Source of the DNA: Flavobacterium sp.
Lineage (GTDB): Bacteria; Bacteroidota; Bacteroidia; Flavobacteriales; Flavobacteriaceae
NCBI GenBank assembly: GCA_030151565.1
Contig: JASLDM010000143.1
Span: forward strand, 1 to 34,816
Direction of reading: 5' to 3'
Length of the DNA stretch: 34,816 nt
Shown here piece by piece: positions 6,968 to 15,167 of the stretch. Made by a program: the position numbers and the translations under genes. Below the pieces are notes generated by a model. The model worked only from the letters and a program-made list of their open reading frames with translations, ran no database searches and was not told the DNA's origin. The first letter of the stretch is position 1. Each line of letters opens with the position of its first letter.

Positions 6968-7825
6968 ATGAAAACACTTCTAAAATTAGCCATGCTACTC
7001 TTAATTTTCACAGCTTGCGGAAACCCGAAAGACAAGGAAAATCAAACCAATACCATTGAAAAAAAACAAGACCGAATCATTTCTTTAAACGGAACTATAA
7101 GTGAAATACTGGTAGCACTTGGACAAGAATCGTCAATTGTAGGCGTTGATGTAACAAGTTCGTATCCAGAAAATCTTAAAACCAAAGCTCAAGATCTTGG
7201 ACATATAAGTCAACTTTCAATAGAAGCAATTATGGAGCTCAAACCAACATTAATTCTTGCTGTAGATAAAGAACTCAACGAAGATTTAAAAAAACAACTT
7301 GAACAAACAGGTATTTCGTTAAAATTAGTATCCCACGAATCAAGTATCGAAGGAACTAAAAAAACAATTAAAGACGTAGCAAAAGCTATGGACCTTGAAA
7401 ATGGAGACGCTTTAATTGCTCAAATAGATAATGACCTTACGGGTATTCAAACATTTAATCCAAAGCCAAAAGTATTATTTATCTATGCACGTGGAGCAGG
7501 AATGTTAATGGTTTCTGGAACAGGAACACCAATTGACGAAATGATTCAACTAGCAGGAGGAGAAAACGTTATCTCTACTTTCAGCGATTACAAACCACTT
7601 ACGCCCGAATCACTATTATCTGCAAATCCAGACTATATATTACTTTTTACCTCAGGATTATCTAGTGTTGATGGAGTAGATGGAGTTTTAAAAATCGACG
7701 GAATAGCACAAACCAATGCAGGAAAAAACAAAAAAATTATCGCAATGGATGGTCAATTATTATCAGGCTTTAGTCCGCGTGTAGGACAAGCTATTAAAGA
7801 ATTGAATCACTTACTTTCAAAATAA
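6968..7825 (+). CDS. hmuT: Heme ABC transporter substrate-binding lipoprotein HmuT
   Basis: The periplasmic heme-binding component of an HmuTUV-type importer. The chosen start (ATG 6968) gives 285 residues beginning MKTLLKLAMLLLIFTACG, a lipoprotein signal with acylated Cys17. An upstream GTG at 6908 would add 20 charged residues in front of the signal and is unlikely. The body has the PeripBP_2 (TroA-like) pattern: RIISLNGTISEILVALG, VGVDVTSSYP, then IEAIMELKPTLIL. The stop codon overlaps the hmuU start by one base. Heme rather than cobalamin or siderophore is inferred from the hmuS neighbour. The divergent sufS promoter region upstream contains two palindromes. Confidence 0.88.
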   Translation: MKTLLKLAMLLLIFTACGNPKDKENQTNTIEKKQDRIISLNGTISEILVALGQESSIVGVDVTSSYPENLKTKAQDLGHISQLSIEAIMELKPTLILAVDKELNEDLKKQLEQTGISLKLVSHESSIEGTKKTIKDVAKAMDLENGDALIAQIDNDLTGIQTFNPKPKVLFIYARGAGMLMVSGTGTPIDEMIQLAGGENVISTFSDYKPLTPESLLSANPDYILLFTSGLSSVDGVDGVLKIDGIAQTNAGKNKKIIAMDGQLLSGFSPRVGQAIKELNHLLSK

Positions 7826-8856
7826 TGAAACAGAAGCTTTCGCTATACCTAATTTTATTGTCTTGCGTTTTGCTACTCACAAGTTTTGCAGCACTTTTTA
7901 TAGGGGTTTATAAATTTGAACACAGTAGTTTAGAAACGATGAGATTACTATTGACCGATGCTAGCCAAATAAACGCAACTGACACCTATGTTTTCAAGCA
8001 ACTTAGACTGCCACGCATAATTATGGCAATACTGATCGGAAGCGGTTTAGCAGTTTCTGGAACATGTTTACAAGGAATGTTTAAAAACCCATTGGCATCA
8101 CCTGATTTGATTGGAATTACATCAGGCGCTGTACTCTTTGCCGCAGTAACAATTGTATTAGGGAGCTATCTTAAACAAATACTGCCTGAAATATTACATT
8201 ACTCATTACTGAGCTTCATGAGTTTCGTTGGATCGATGCTTACTATGAGTTTTGTTTACAAAATGTCCTCAACAAATGGCAAAACTAATGTGGTAATTCT
8301 ATTGCTCTCTGGTGTTGCAATAACAGCCTTAACGGGTGCAGCAACAGGCCTATTAACCTACCTTTCTACAGAAGAAGAACTGAGAAACTTGACTTTTTGG
8401 ACACTCGGAAGTTTAGCAGGTGCAAATTGGACAAAAGTTCTCATACTTGCCGTAGTTACACTGGGATCGTTAGCATTGCTAATCACCAAAGGAAAAGCTT
8501 TAAACGCAATGATGCTAGGCGAAAAAGATGCAGAACATTTAGGCATTAATGTGGAAGCAATGAAAAAAAGAATTGTACTATTTGCTGCATTAATGGTAGG
8601 AACTGCAGTTGCATTTGCAGGAACAATAGGTTTTGTAGGTTTGATAGTTCCTTATATATTAAGATTACTTTTCAAATCAAATTACTACCTAATTCTACCA
8701 CTTTCAGCAATTTCAGGAAGTATTTTACTTTTAATTGCAGATACAATCAGTAGAACACTCGTAGCTCCTTCTGAATTACCAATCGGAATCCTAACAGCTA
8801 TAATGGGAGCTCCCGTATTTATAGCTATACTAATTCGCTTCAAAAAATCGTTATAA
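7825..8856 (+). CDS. hmuU: Heme ABC transporter permease HmuU (FecCD family)
   Basis: A 343-residue inner-membrane permease of the FecCD/BtuC family, with many hydrophobic segments from residue 7 to the C-terminus, as expected for about ten helices. Family motifs include LRLPRIIMAILIGSGLAVSG, GTCLQGMFKNPLASPDLIGI and, near the end, AGTIGFVGLIVPYILRL, which faces the ATPase. Its start overlaps the hmuT stop (TAATG) and hmuV starts two bases after its stop, so the three are one operon. The family is certain. The substrate (heme) comes from context. Confidence 0.92.
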   Translation: MKQKLSLYLILLSCVLLLTSFAALFIGVYKFEHSSLETMRLLLTDASQINATDTYVFKQLRLPRIIMAILIGSGLAVSGTCLQGMFKNPLASPDLIGITSGAVLFAAVTIVLGSYLKQILPEILHYSLLSFMSFVGSMLTMSFVYKMSSTNGKTNVVILLLSGVAITALTGAATGLLTYLSTEEELRNLTFWTLGSLAGANWTKVLILAVVTLGSLALLITKGKALNAMMLGEKDAEHLGINVEAMKKRIVLFAALMVGTAVAFAGTIGFVGLIVPYILRLLFKSNYYLILPLSAISGSILLLIADTISRTLVAPSELPIGILTAIMGAPVFIAILIRFKKSL

Positions 8857-8858
8857 CT

Positions 8859-9632
8859 ATGTTACAAGCAAGTCACTTAAATTACAAACACAAAAATCAT
8901 CAGATTTTAAAAGATCTAGATTTTAGCTGTAATAGCGGTCAATTTGTTTCAATTCTGGGTCCAAATGGAGCTGGTAAATCAACCTTACTGAGCTTGCTTG
9001 CAAATGAATATCGAGAAAAAGGAGTTAAAATATTCTTTAAATCTAAAGAATATGAAACGTGGTGTACCAATGAATTACCCAAACATAAAGCTAAATTTTC
9101 GCAACACAACAATAGCGACATTCCATTAAAAGTATGCGATGTAGTTATGATGGGGCGGTATCCTTATTTTGAAAATAATCCAAGTGAAAAAGATCAAAAA
9201 GCAATTCAAGAATGTATGCAATGTACCGATGTTTGCCCATTACAAGACCGAGAATACAACCAACTCTCAGGTGGAGAAAAGCAACGCGTACATTTAGCTA
9301 GAGTCCTCGCGCAACTAGAAAACACTTTGGATGAAAAAATTATTTTTTTAGACGAACCCTTAAACAACTTAGATGTACTACATCAACATAAGATTTTAAA
9401 ACTATTAAAAGATTTCAGCAAAAGAGGAAATTCAGTCATTGTAGTTTTACACGATTTAAACTTAGCTGCTCAATTTTCAGATAAAATCCTACTGATGAAG
9501 GATGGTGAAAAAGTAGGCTATGACACCCCAAACAATATATTGACACAAGAAATAATCAGTACTGTATATAATTTTCCATGTACAGTATCGATGAACCCAA
9601 TTAATAATAATCCTTTGATTATATTTGGATAA
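8859..9632 (+). CDS. hmuV: Heme ABC transporter ATP-binding protein HmuV
   Basis: The ATPase that drives HmuU. The 257-residue protein has Walker A GPNGAGKST (34-42), signature LSGGE (136-140), Walker B IIFLDEP (161-167) and the H-loop His198 in VVLHDLN. A Cys-rich stretch MQCTDVCPLQD (120-130) lies where many family members have a helical segment. It follows hmuU by two bases and precedes hmuS by 18 bases. It is typical of the FepC/BtuD/HmuV group, with heme inferred from neighbours. Confidence 0.93.
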   Translation: MLQASHLNYKHKNHQILKDLDFSCNSGQFVSILGPNGAGKSTLLSLLANEYREKGVKIFFKSKEYETWCTNELPKHKAKFSQHNNSDIPLKVCDVVMMGRYPYFENNPSEKDQKAIQECMQCTDVCPLQDREYNQLSGGEKQRVHLARVLAQLENTLDEKIIFLDEPLNNLDVLHQHKILKLLKDFSKRGNSVIVVLHDLNLAAQFSDKILLMKDGEKVGYDTPNNILTQEIISTVYNFPCTVSMNPINNNPLIIFG

Positions 9633-9650
9633 TCAAACAACACCCAAAAA

Positions 9651-10691
9651 ATGAATACAGAAACACAAAACTTAAAAGAACGTTGGGAAGCATTAAAAGC
9701 TGAAAACCCAAGAACCCGAATTCGCAATGCAGCAAAATCTCTTGAAGTTAGCGAAATGGAACTTTTAGCAACTCAAATAGGCGAAACCGTTACAAGATTA
9801 CGTCCAGAATTTAAAGAAATTCTTACTGAAATAGAAAAACTCGGTAAAGTAATGGCATTAACCAGAAATGATGAATGTGTTCACGAAAGAAAAGGTATTT
9901 ACTTAAATCCCGATTTCTCATCCCCACACGCGGGTCTTTTTGTCAACCCAGATATCGATTTACGAATCTTCTTGTCGCATTGGAAAAAAGGATTTGCAGT
10001 TGTTGAAAATGCAGGAGGAACAACTCGTAAAAGCTTACAGTTTTTTGGAAAAGATGGTGAAGCTATTCACAAAATCTACTTAGTAGCTGAAAGCAATGAA
10101 AACGCATTTGATGAATTAGTTAATAGCTACAAATCAGAAGATCAAACGTCATCAGAAACAACCGAAGCTTATACTGTCAATCTAGACGAGCGTTTGGATG
10201 AAGAAATAGACACAATTGCTTTTCAAGAAGAATGGAAAAACTTAAAAGATACACACGATTTCTTTATGTTATTGCGCAAATATAATGTTACCCGTACACA
10301 AGCTTTGCGACTAGCTCCAGACGAACATTTTGCAAAACAAATTTCAAAAGATTCAATCATTACAATGTTAGAAACTGCCGCAGCTACTCAAGTTCCAATT
10401 ATGGTTTTTGTAGGCAATAAAGGGCTAATTCAGATTCATACCGGAGCCGTTCATAAAACTATGTGGCACGAAAACTGGTATAACGTATTAGATCCAGAGT
10501 TCAATATGCATTTAGACATGACGAAAATCGCTCAAACTTGGGTCGTTAGAAAACCTACTGAAGACGGAGAAGTAACCGCTATAGAGGTATATAATGAAAT
10601 GGGAGATATTATCGTTCAATTTTTTGGACAAAGAAAACCAGGTATTCCAGAATTGGAAAGCTGGAAAAACATTGTAGCAGACTTGAAATAG
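9651..10691 (+). CDS. hmuS: Hemin-handling/degrading factor HmuS (HemS/ChuS family)
   Basis: A cytoplasmic heme-binding protein of the HemS/ChuS/PhuS family, which receives imported heme and in some species degrades it to release iron. The 346 residues form the typical two tandem repeats. Visible blocks are ALTRNDECVHERKGIY (69-84), DLRIFLSHWKKGFAVVENAG (103-122) and the second-half VFVGNKGLIQIHTGAVHKTMW. His202 in DTHDFFMLLRKY and Arg105 lie near the positions of the heme-ligand His and Arg reported for HemS (from memory). It is the last gene of hmuTUVS and is followed by a terminator. Confidence 0.93.
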   Translation: MNTETQNLKERWEALKAENPRTRIRNAAKSLEVSEMELLATQIGETVTRLRPEFKEILTEIEKLGKVMALTRNDECVHERKGIYLNPDFSSPHAGLFVNPDIDLRIFLSHWKKGFAVVENAGGTTRKSLQFFGKDGEAIHKIYLVAESNENAFDELVNSYKSEDQTSSETTEAYTVNLDERLDEEIDTIAFQEEWKNLKDTHDFFMLLRKYNVTRTQALRLAPDEHFAKQISKDSIITMLETAAATQVPIMVFVGNKGLIQIHTGAVHKTMWHENWYNVLDPEFNMHLDMTKIAQTWVVRKPTEDGEVTAIEVYNEMGDIIVQFFGQRKPGIPELESWKNIVADLK

Positions 10692-10706
10692 AAAGTTAAT
10701 AAAGTT

Positions 10707-10739
10707 AAAAAAAGAGATGCTAGTTGCATCTCTTTTTTA
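10707..10739 (+). terminator. Terminator of the hmuTUVS operon
   Basis: AGAGATGC (10713-10720) pairs with GCATCTCT (10726-10733) around TAGTT. The stem is extended by an A run on the left and is followed by a T run. Confidence 0.92.
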
Positions 10740-10795
10740 TTTAAAACTCATTTATTTTTATATTTTTACAAAAACAAACCAATAAATATAAAGAT

Positions 10796-11881
10796 ATGTC
10801 TAAAAAAACCTTACTACTCTGGGTATTCTCTATTTTCATTTCAGTCGCTTTTTACAATTGTAGTAGCGACGATAACAAACAAATTGACAAACAAGAAGAA
10901 CCGCAACCTGAAGAGGAGCCGCAACCTGAAGAAGAACCTGTAAAAGAAGGAACTTTTAATTACAAAACATTCAAAAATACAGAAGTTGCTTTTAGAGATG
11001 GCGCTTCACAAAGTGCTACTGGATTTTTTACATTCCCTACAGATATTGAAAAGGTAAAAACAATAAAAATGTACTTACAAGATCATTGTGAAAACAAAGA
11101 TTGCGATGAGTGGGATCGTTATGCAAACATCTACGTCAAAGATAAAAGTTCAGATACTTGGTATGAAATCGGACGTTTTATCACACCGTATTGGGTTGGT
11201 ACACAGAAATTGGAACGAGGAATTGAATTTGATGTTACAGACTTCAAATCGCTGTTAAACGGCGAAACGGAATTAAAAATATACACAGAAACTTGGAATG
11301 CAAAAGGACGCAAGTACAGCGTAGATTTTGACTTTATCTATGGCGAAACTGCTTACCCATATTCAGCGGTTACTCCTATTCTACAACACAACAAATCTTC
11401 CATCGATGGAGTTCCATATGGTACTGACCATGAGTTTGACTTAACCAAAAACATTCGTCTACCAGAAAATACAGAACAATCCTATATTCGTACAATCATT
11501 TCTGGATGGGGCCACGCAACTCCAAACGATTCTGGAGGAAGAGGTTGTGCAGAATGGTGTTTTAGAACACATCATATCGCTATAGATGGCCTTAATACGT
11601 TTGAGCACTATTTAGGCCCGATTGGGTGTGCAAACAATCCAATTAACAACCAAAACCCAGGTAATTGGAAAGGAGAACGTGCGGGTTGGTGCCCGGGTAT
11701 GGCCGTTCCTGTTCGAATCGATTTACTTAAAGGTGATTTAAAAAATAAATCCTTTGCATTTGAGTATAAATTGGAAAACTGGATTAATAACGGAAACAAT
11801 GGCAATGCCTTTTATGCCATTTCAAACTTCGTTGTGGTTAATAGTAAAACACCTATTGAAAAACCCATAATCACAGAATAA
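10796..11881 (+). CDS. PNGase F-like peptide:N-glycosidase, surface lipoprotein
   Basis: A homologue of Elizabethkingia PNGase F, which cuts intact N-glycans from Asn of glycoproteins. The active-site residues of PNGase F (Asp60, Glu118, Glu206, from memory) align with Asp107 in CDEWDRYA, Glu165 in IYTETW and Glu253 in GCAEWCFRTH. The three disulfide pairs also align (C98-C103, C251-C255, C278-C299). The two beta-sandwich halves are complete to residue 361. The N-terminus differs: a hydrophobic signal ending at Cys22, then SSDDNK, which looks like a lipoprotein surface-export signal, then a Pro/Glu linker (33-50) with an 18-base repeat. So it is probably displayed on the cell surface. It follows the heme operon but is behind a terminator. 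Confidence 0.93.
   Translation: MSKKTLLLWVFSIFISVAFYNCSSDDNKQIDKQEEPQPEEEPQPEEEPVKEGTFNYKTFKNTEVAFRDGASQSATGFFTFPTDIEKVKTIKMYLQDHCENKDCDEWDRYANIYVKDKSSDTWYEIGRFITPYWVGTQKLERGIEFDVTDFKSLLNGETELKIYTETWNAKGRKYSVDFDFIYGETAYPYSAVTPILQHNKSSIDGVPYGTDHEFDLTKNIRLPENTEQSYIRTIISGWGHATPNDSGGRGCAEWCFRTHHIAIDGLNTFEHYLGPIGCANNPINNQNPGNWKGERAGWCPGMAVPVRIDLLKGDLKNKSFAFEYKLENWINNGNNGNAFYAISNFVVVNSKTPIEKPIITE
10901..10936 (+). repeat. 18-base tandem repeat in PNGase F linker
   Basis: Two adjacent copies of CCGCAACCTGAAGAGGAG / CCGCAACCTGAAGAAGAA (16 of 18 identical) encode PQPEEE twice in the linker between lipid anchor and enzyme. Confidence 0.9.
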
Positions 11882-11919
11882 TTTTCTGTCCTTAAACAAT
11901 ATTCTCATATATTTATAAG

Positions 11920-12000
11920 ACTAAAAGCAGCTAAATAATTTTATTGATAAATACAACCTTTTAGTTGCTTTTAGTTATCAAATATCTGTTGATAACTAAA
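11920..12000 (+). other. Two overlapping, mutually exclusive hairpins
   Basis: Hairpin A pairs 11920-11935 (ACTAAAAGCAGCTAAA) with 11960-11975 (TTTAGTTGCTTTTAGT), 15 of 16 matched. Hairpin B pairs 11970-11981 (TTTAGTTATCAA) perfectly with 11989-12000 (TTGATAACTAAA) around a 7-base loop. The right arm of A overlaps the left arm of B, so only one can form. No long U-tract follows. The structure may be a weak terminator of the PNGase F gene. It ends before the nrdB promoter (12022-12052), so it would not be in that mRNA. Confidence 0.6.
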
Positions 12001-12021
12001 TTTTCGTTTTATCACAATTTA

Positions 12022-12052
12022 TTGAATTTGAACAATCTAAATCGTAAATTTG
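12022..12052 (+). promoter_or_regulatory. Promoter of nrdBA
   Basis: TTG (12022-12024), 20 bases, then TAAATTTG (12045-12052), a full match to the -33/-7 pattern with good spacing. It implies a 5' leader of about 150 bases. No NrdR box was recognised nearby. Confidence 0.65.
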
Positions 12053-12206
12053 GACTCGCAGGTTTATACCCTTCCGAAATATAGAATCTATTTTTATTAA
12101 GCACAAACACTGAATCTTAAAGCAGTTATCCAGCTTTTCTACGAACATAAAATCTATATTCTGAAGTCAAAAACTGCCTCCTTTGTTTAATTAAATAAGT
12201 AGAGCT

Positions 12207-13184
12207 ATGTCCATTTTTGATAAGAGAGTAAATTACAAACCATTTGAATATCCAGGAATTTATCAATTCACTGATGCTATTAATAAATCTTTTTGGGTTC
12301 ATAGTGAAGTAGATTTCACTGCAGACACTCAAGACTTTCATTCTCATCTTTCAAAAGAAGAACAATTAGCAATTAAACACAGTTTATTAGCAATTGCACA
12401 AATTGAAGTTGCTGTAAAAACTTTTTGGGGAAATTTATACTTACACTTCCCAAAACCTGAGTTTAACGGACTAGGAAGTACTTTTGCTGAATGTGAATTT
12501 AGACATTCAGAAGCTTATTCAAGACTTTTAGACGTATTAGGATATAACGATGAATTCGAAGACCTACTTGATGTACCTGTAATCAATGAACGCGTACAAT
12601 ACCTTTCTAAGGTTTTAGAAAACTCAAACAACAATACGGATAAGAAAAAGTATGTTGTTTCTTTAATTCTATTCTCATTGCTTATTGAAAACGTTTCTTT
12701 GTTTAGCCAATTTGCAATCATTTTATCGTTTACTCGTTTCAAAGGATTAATGAAAAATGTCAGCAATATCATCGCTTGGACTTCTGTAGACGAACAAGTA
12801 CACGCAAATGCTGGAATCTACATTGTAAATATCATTAAAAAAGAATTTCCAGATTTCTTTGACGAAGAATTAATCAACCACGTAAACGACGTTGTATTAA
12901 ATTCTATCAATATCGAAGAAAAAATATTAGACTGGATTTTTGAAGCAGGAGAAATCGAAAGTGTAAATAAAGAAGATTTATTAAACTTTATGAAGTTTAG
13001 AGTTGATGAAAGTATGATCAAAATCGGTCTAGACAAGGTTTTTCATATCACAGCAGAACAATATAAGCCAATGGCTTGGTTTGAAGAAGAAGTATTTGCG
13101 AATAGCCTAGATGATTTCTTTGCTAAACGTCCAGTAGATTACACAAAACACGACAAAAGCTTTAGTGCTGATGATTTGTTTTAA
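12207..13184 (+). CDS. nrdB: Ribonucleotide reductase class I small subunit NrdB
   Basis: The radical-generating beta subunit of class I ribonucleotide reductase. The 325-residue helical protein has the metal ligands in order: Glu67 (in place of the Asp of E. coli), Glu97 and His100 in EFRHSEAY, Glu161, Glu196 and His199 in DEQVHA. Tyr104, seven residues after Glu97, matches the tyrosyl-radical Tyr122 of E. coli, so a normal di-iron tyrosyl-radical enzyme is expected. The C-terminal tail (SFSADDLF) should dock on NrdA. There is no N-terminal ATP-cone. nrdA follows after 48 bases of almost pure purine sequence. Confidence 0.96.
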   Translation: MSIFDKRVNYKPFEYPGIYQFTDAINKSFWVHSEVDFTADTQDFHSHLSKEEQLAIKHSLLAIAQIEVAVKTFWGNLYLHFPKPEFNGLGSTFAECEFRHSEAYSRLLDVLGYNDEFEDLLDVPVINERVQYLSKVLENSNNNTDKKKYVVSLILFSLLIENVSLFSQFAIILSFTRFKGLMKNVSNIIAWTSVDEQVHANAGIYIVNIIKKEFPDFFDEELINHVNDVVLNSINIEEKILDWIFEAGEIESVNKEDLLNFMKFRVDESMIKIGLDKVFHITAEQYKPMAWFEEEVFANSLDDFFAKRPVDYTKHDKSFSADDLF

Positions 13185-13232
13185 ATAAAGAAGAAAAAAG
13201 AAAAGAAAAAGAAAAAAGAGATTACAAAAAAA

Positions 13233-14936
13233 ATGGAAAGCTATACAACTAACGAATTACCGCTACAAAACGAAGAAAATGTAGCATTTAGAGAAAAACT
13301 ATGGTGGAAGAACTCTGAAAGTGAGCAAATCTTAAATCGCGGTTATTTATTAAAAGGAGAAACTGTTGAAGGAGCAATAGATCGTATTTGTTCTGCTGCA
13401 GCAAGAAGACTTTATAAACCAGAATTAAAAGAGTCTTTCCAAGAAATGATCGAGCGTGGCTGGATGAGCTTAAGCTCCCCTATTTGGGCCAATATGGGAA
13501 CAGAACGTGGATTGCCTATTTCTTGTTTCAACGTTCATATTCCAGATAGCATTGAAGGGATTACACACAAACTAGGTGAAGTAATCATGCAAACCAAAAT
13601 AGGAGGAGGTACTTCAGGTTATTTTGGAAACTTAAGAGAGCGCGGAAGTGCGGTAACCGACAATGGTAAAAGTAGCGGTGCGGTAAGCTTTATGAAGCTT
13701 TTTGATACTGCAATGGACACAATCTCACAAGGTGGTGTACGTCGTGGAGCTTTCGCTGCCTACTTAGATATTGACCACCCTGATTGTGAAGAATTCATTC
13801 AAATAAAAAACATTGGTAACCCTATTCAAAATCTTTTTTATGGTGTTTCTATTCCAGATTACTGGATGCAAGAAATGATAGAAGGCGATAAAGAAAAAAG
13901 ACAATTATGGGCTAAGATCCTTGAAAGCCGTCAACAAAAAGGAATGCCTTATTTGTTTTTCTCGGACAACGTAAACCGAAATAAACCTCAAGTTTATAAA
14001 GATTTAAATATGCGTGTGAACGCAAGTAACTTGTGTTCAGAAATTATGTTGCCATCTTCTGAAGACGAATCTTTCATTTGTTGTTTATCTTCTATGAACT
14101 TGGAATTATATGACGAATGGAAAGATACAGAAGCTGTTAAATTAGCTATCTTCTTTTTAGATGCAGTGCTACAAGAATTCATTGAAAAAACTGAAGGAAA
14201 CTATTATTTAGCATCGGCAAATCGCTTTGCAAAAAGACACCGTGCATTAGGTTTAGGGGTTTTAGGTTGGCATTCATACCTACAAAAAAACATGATCCCT
14301 TTTGAAGGCCTAGAGGCTAAATTACGTACTACTGAAATCTTCCAACGCATTCAAGAAAAAGCAGACAAGGCTACTCAAGAATTAGCACGCATTTACGGAG
14401 AACCTGAATTGCTTAAAGGATATGGTAGAAGAAATACAACCACTATGGCTATTGCTCCTACTACATCTTCGTCGGCAATTCTAGGTCAAACCTCACCAGG
14501 TATCGAACCTTTTAGCAGTAACTACTATAAAGCAGGTCTTTCTAAAGGTAACTTTATGCGTAAAAACAAGTACCTAAAACAATTGTTAGAATCTAAAGAT
14601 TTAGACAACGAAGAAACTTGGAGAAATATTATGCTAAGTGGAGGAAGTGTACAGCACATCGATGGTTTGACAGAAGAAGAAAAAGCAGTTTTTAAAACTT
14701 TTAAAGAAATTAGTCAGTTGGAAATTATCCAACAAGCTTCTATTCGCCAAAAATATGTAGATCAATCGCAGAGTTTAAACCTAAATATCCCATCAAGTTT
14801 ACCGATCAAAGAAGTAAACCGCTTAATGATCGAGGCTTGGGAATTAGGAGTAAAAACGTTGTACTACCAACGTAGCCAAAGTGTTTCTAAAGAAATGGTA
14901 ACAAACTTGGTAAATTGCAGTAGTTGTGAATCTTAA
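13233..14936 (+). CDS. nrdA: Ribonucleotide reductase class I large subunit NrdA (short form)
   Basis: The catalytic alpha subunit that reduces ribonucleoside diphosphates. The key residues are present: redox Cys98 in LPISCFNV, radical Cys268 within NLCSE (Asn266, Glu270), second redox Cys283 or Cys284 in FICCLSSMNLEL, the Tyr544-Tyr545 radical pair in TLYYQRSQ, and the C-terminal CSSC (562-565). At 567 residues it is much shorter than E. coli NrdA (761). It begins almost directly in the alpha-helical barrel domain and has no N-terminal ATP-cone, so dATP shut-off at that site should be absent. It is co-transcribed with nrdB and followed by a strong terminator. Confidence 0.95.
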   Translation: MESYTTNELPLQNEENVAFREKLWWKNSESEQILNRGYLLKGETVEGAIDRICSAAARRLYKPELKESFQEMIERGWMSLSSPIWANMGTERGLPISCFNVHIPDSIEGITHKLGEVIMQTKIGGGTSGYFGNLRERGSAVTDNGKSSGAVSFMKLFDTAMDTISQGGVRRGAFAAYLDIDHPDCEEFIQIKNIGNPIQNLFYGVSIPDYWMQEMIEGDKEKRQLWAKILESRQQKGMPYLFFSDNVNRNKPQVYKDLNMRVNASNLCSEIMLPSSEDESFICCLSSMNLELYDEWKDTEAVKLAIFFLDAVLQEFIEKTEGNYYLASANRFAKRHRALGLGVLGWHSYLQKNMIPFEGLEAKLRTTEIFQRIQEKADKATQELARIYGEPELLKGYGRRNTTTMAIAPTTSSSAILGQTSPGIEPFSSNYYKAGLSKGNFMRKNKYLKQLLESKDLDNEETWRNIMLSGGSVQHIDGLTEEEKAVFKTFKEISQLEIIQQASIRQKYVDQSQSLNLNIPSSLPIKEVNRLMIEAWELGVKTLYYQRSQSVSKEMVTNLVNCSSCES

Positions 14937-14960
14937 TATTATCCGTTACTTTAAATAGTT

Positions 14961-14999
14961 AAAAGGGATGTATTTCAATGAAGTACATCCCTTTTTTTT
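14961..14999 (+). terminator. Terminator of nrdBA
   Basis: AAAAGGGATGTA (14961-14972) pairs with TACATCCCTTTT (14984-14995), with further pairing inside the loop, followed by a T run. Confidence 0.93.
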
Positions 15000-15035
15000 G
15001 ATCATTACTTTGAGAAAAAGTCTACCATCAAAATA

Positions 15036-15073
15036 AAAAAAGGGCAACAACCAATCGGTTATCGCCCTTTTTC
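15036..15073 (-). terminator. Terminator of mgtA
   Basis: AAAAAGGGC (15037-15045) pairs with GCCCTTTTT (15064-15072), with an inner AACC/GGTT stem. On the minus strand it is followed by a run of seven Ts, and it lies downstream of mgtA. Confidence 0.88.
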
Positions 15074-15167
15074 TAATTGTAGCAACTTATATTCATACAC
15101 TTACACAAAATTTTCTCCCAAAAAGGAAGGTAAACGAGAATGTATCAACTTCATACTTCTTTTTTCT

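Noticed and set aside
12126..12347. 73-codon minus-strand frame at the nrdB start
   Set aside because: It lies antisense to the nrdB leader and first codons and shows no recognisable protein features.
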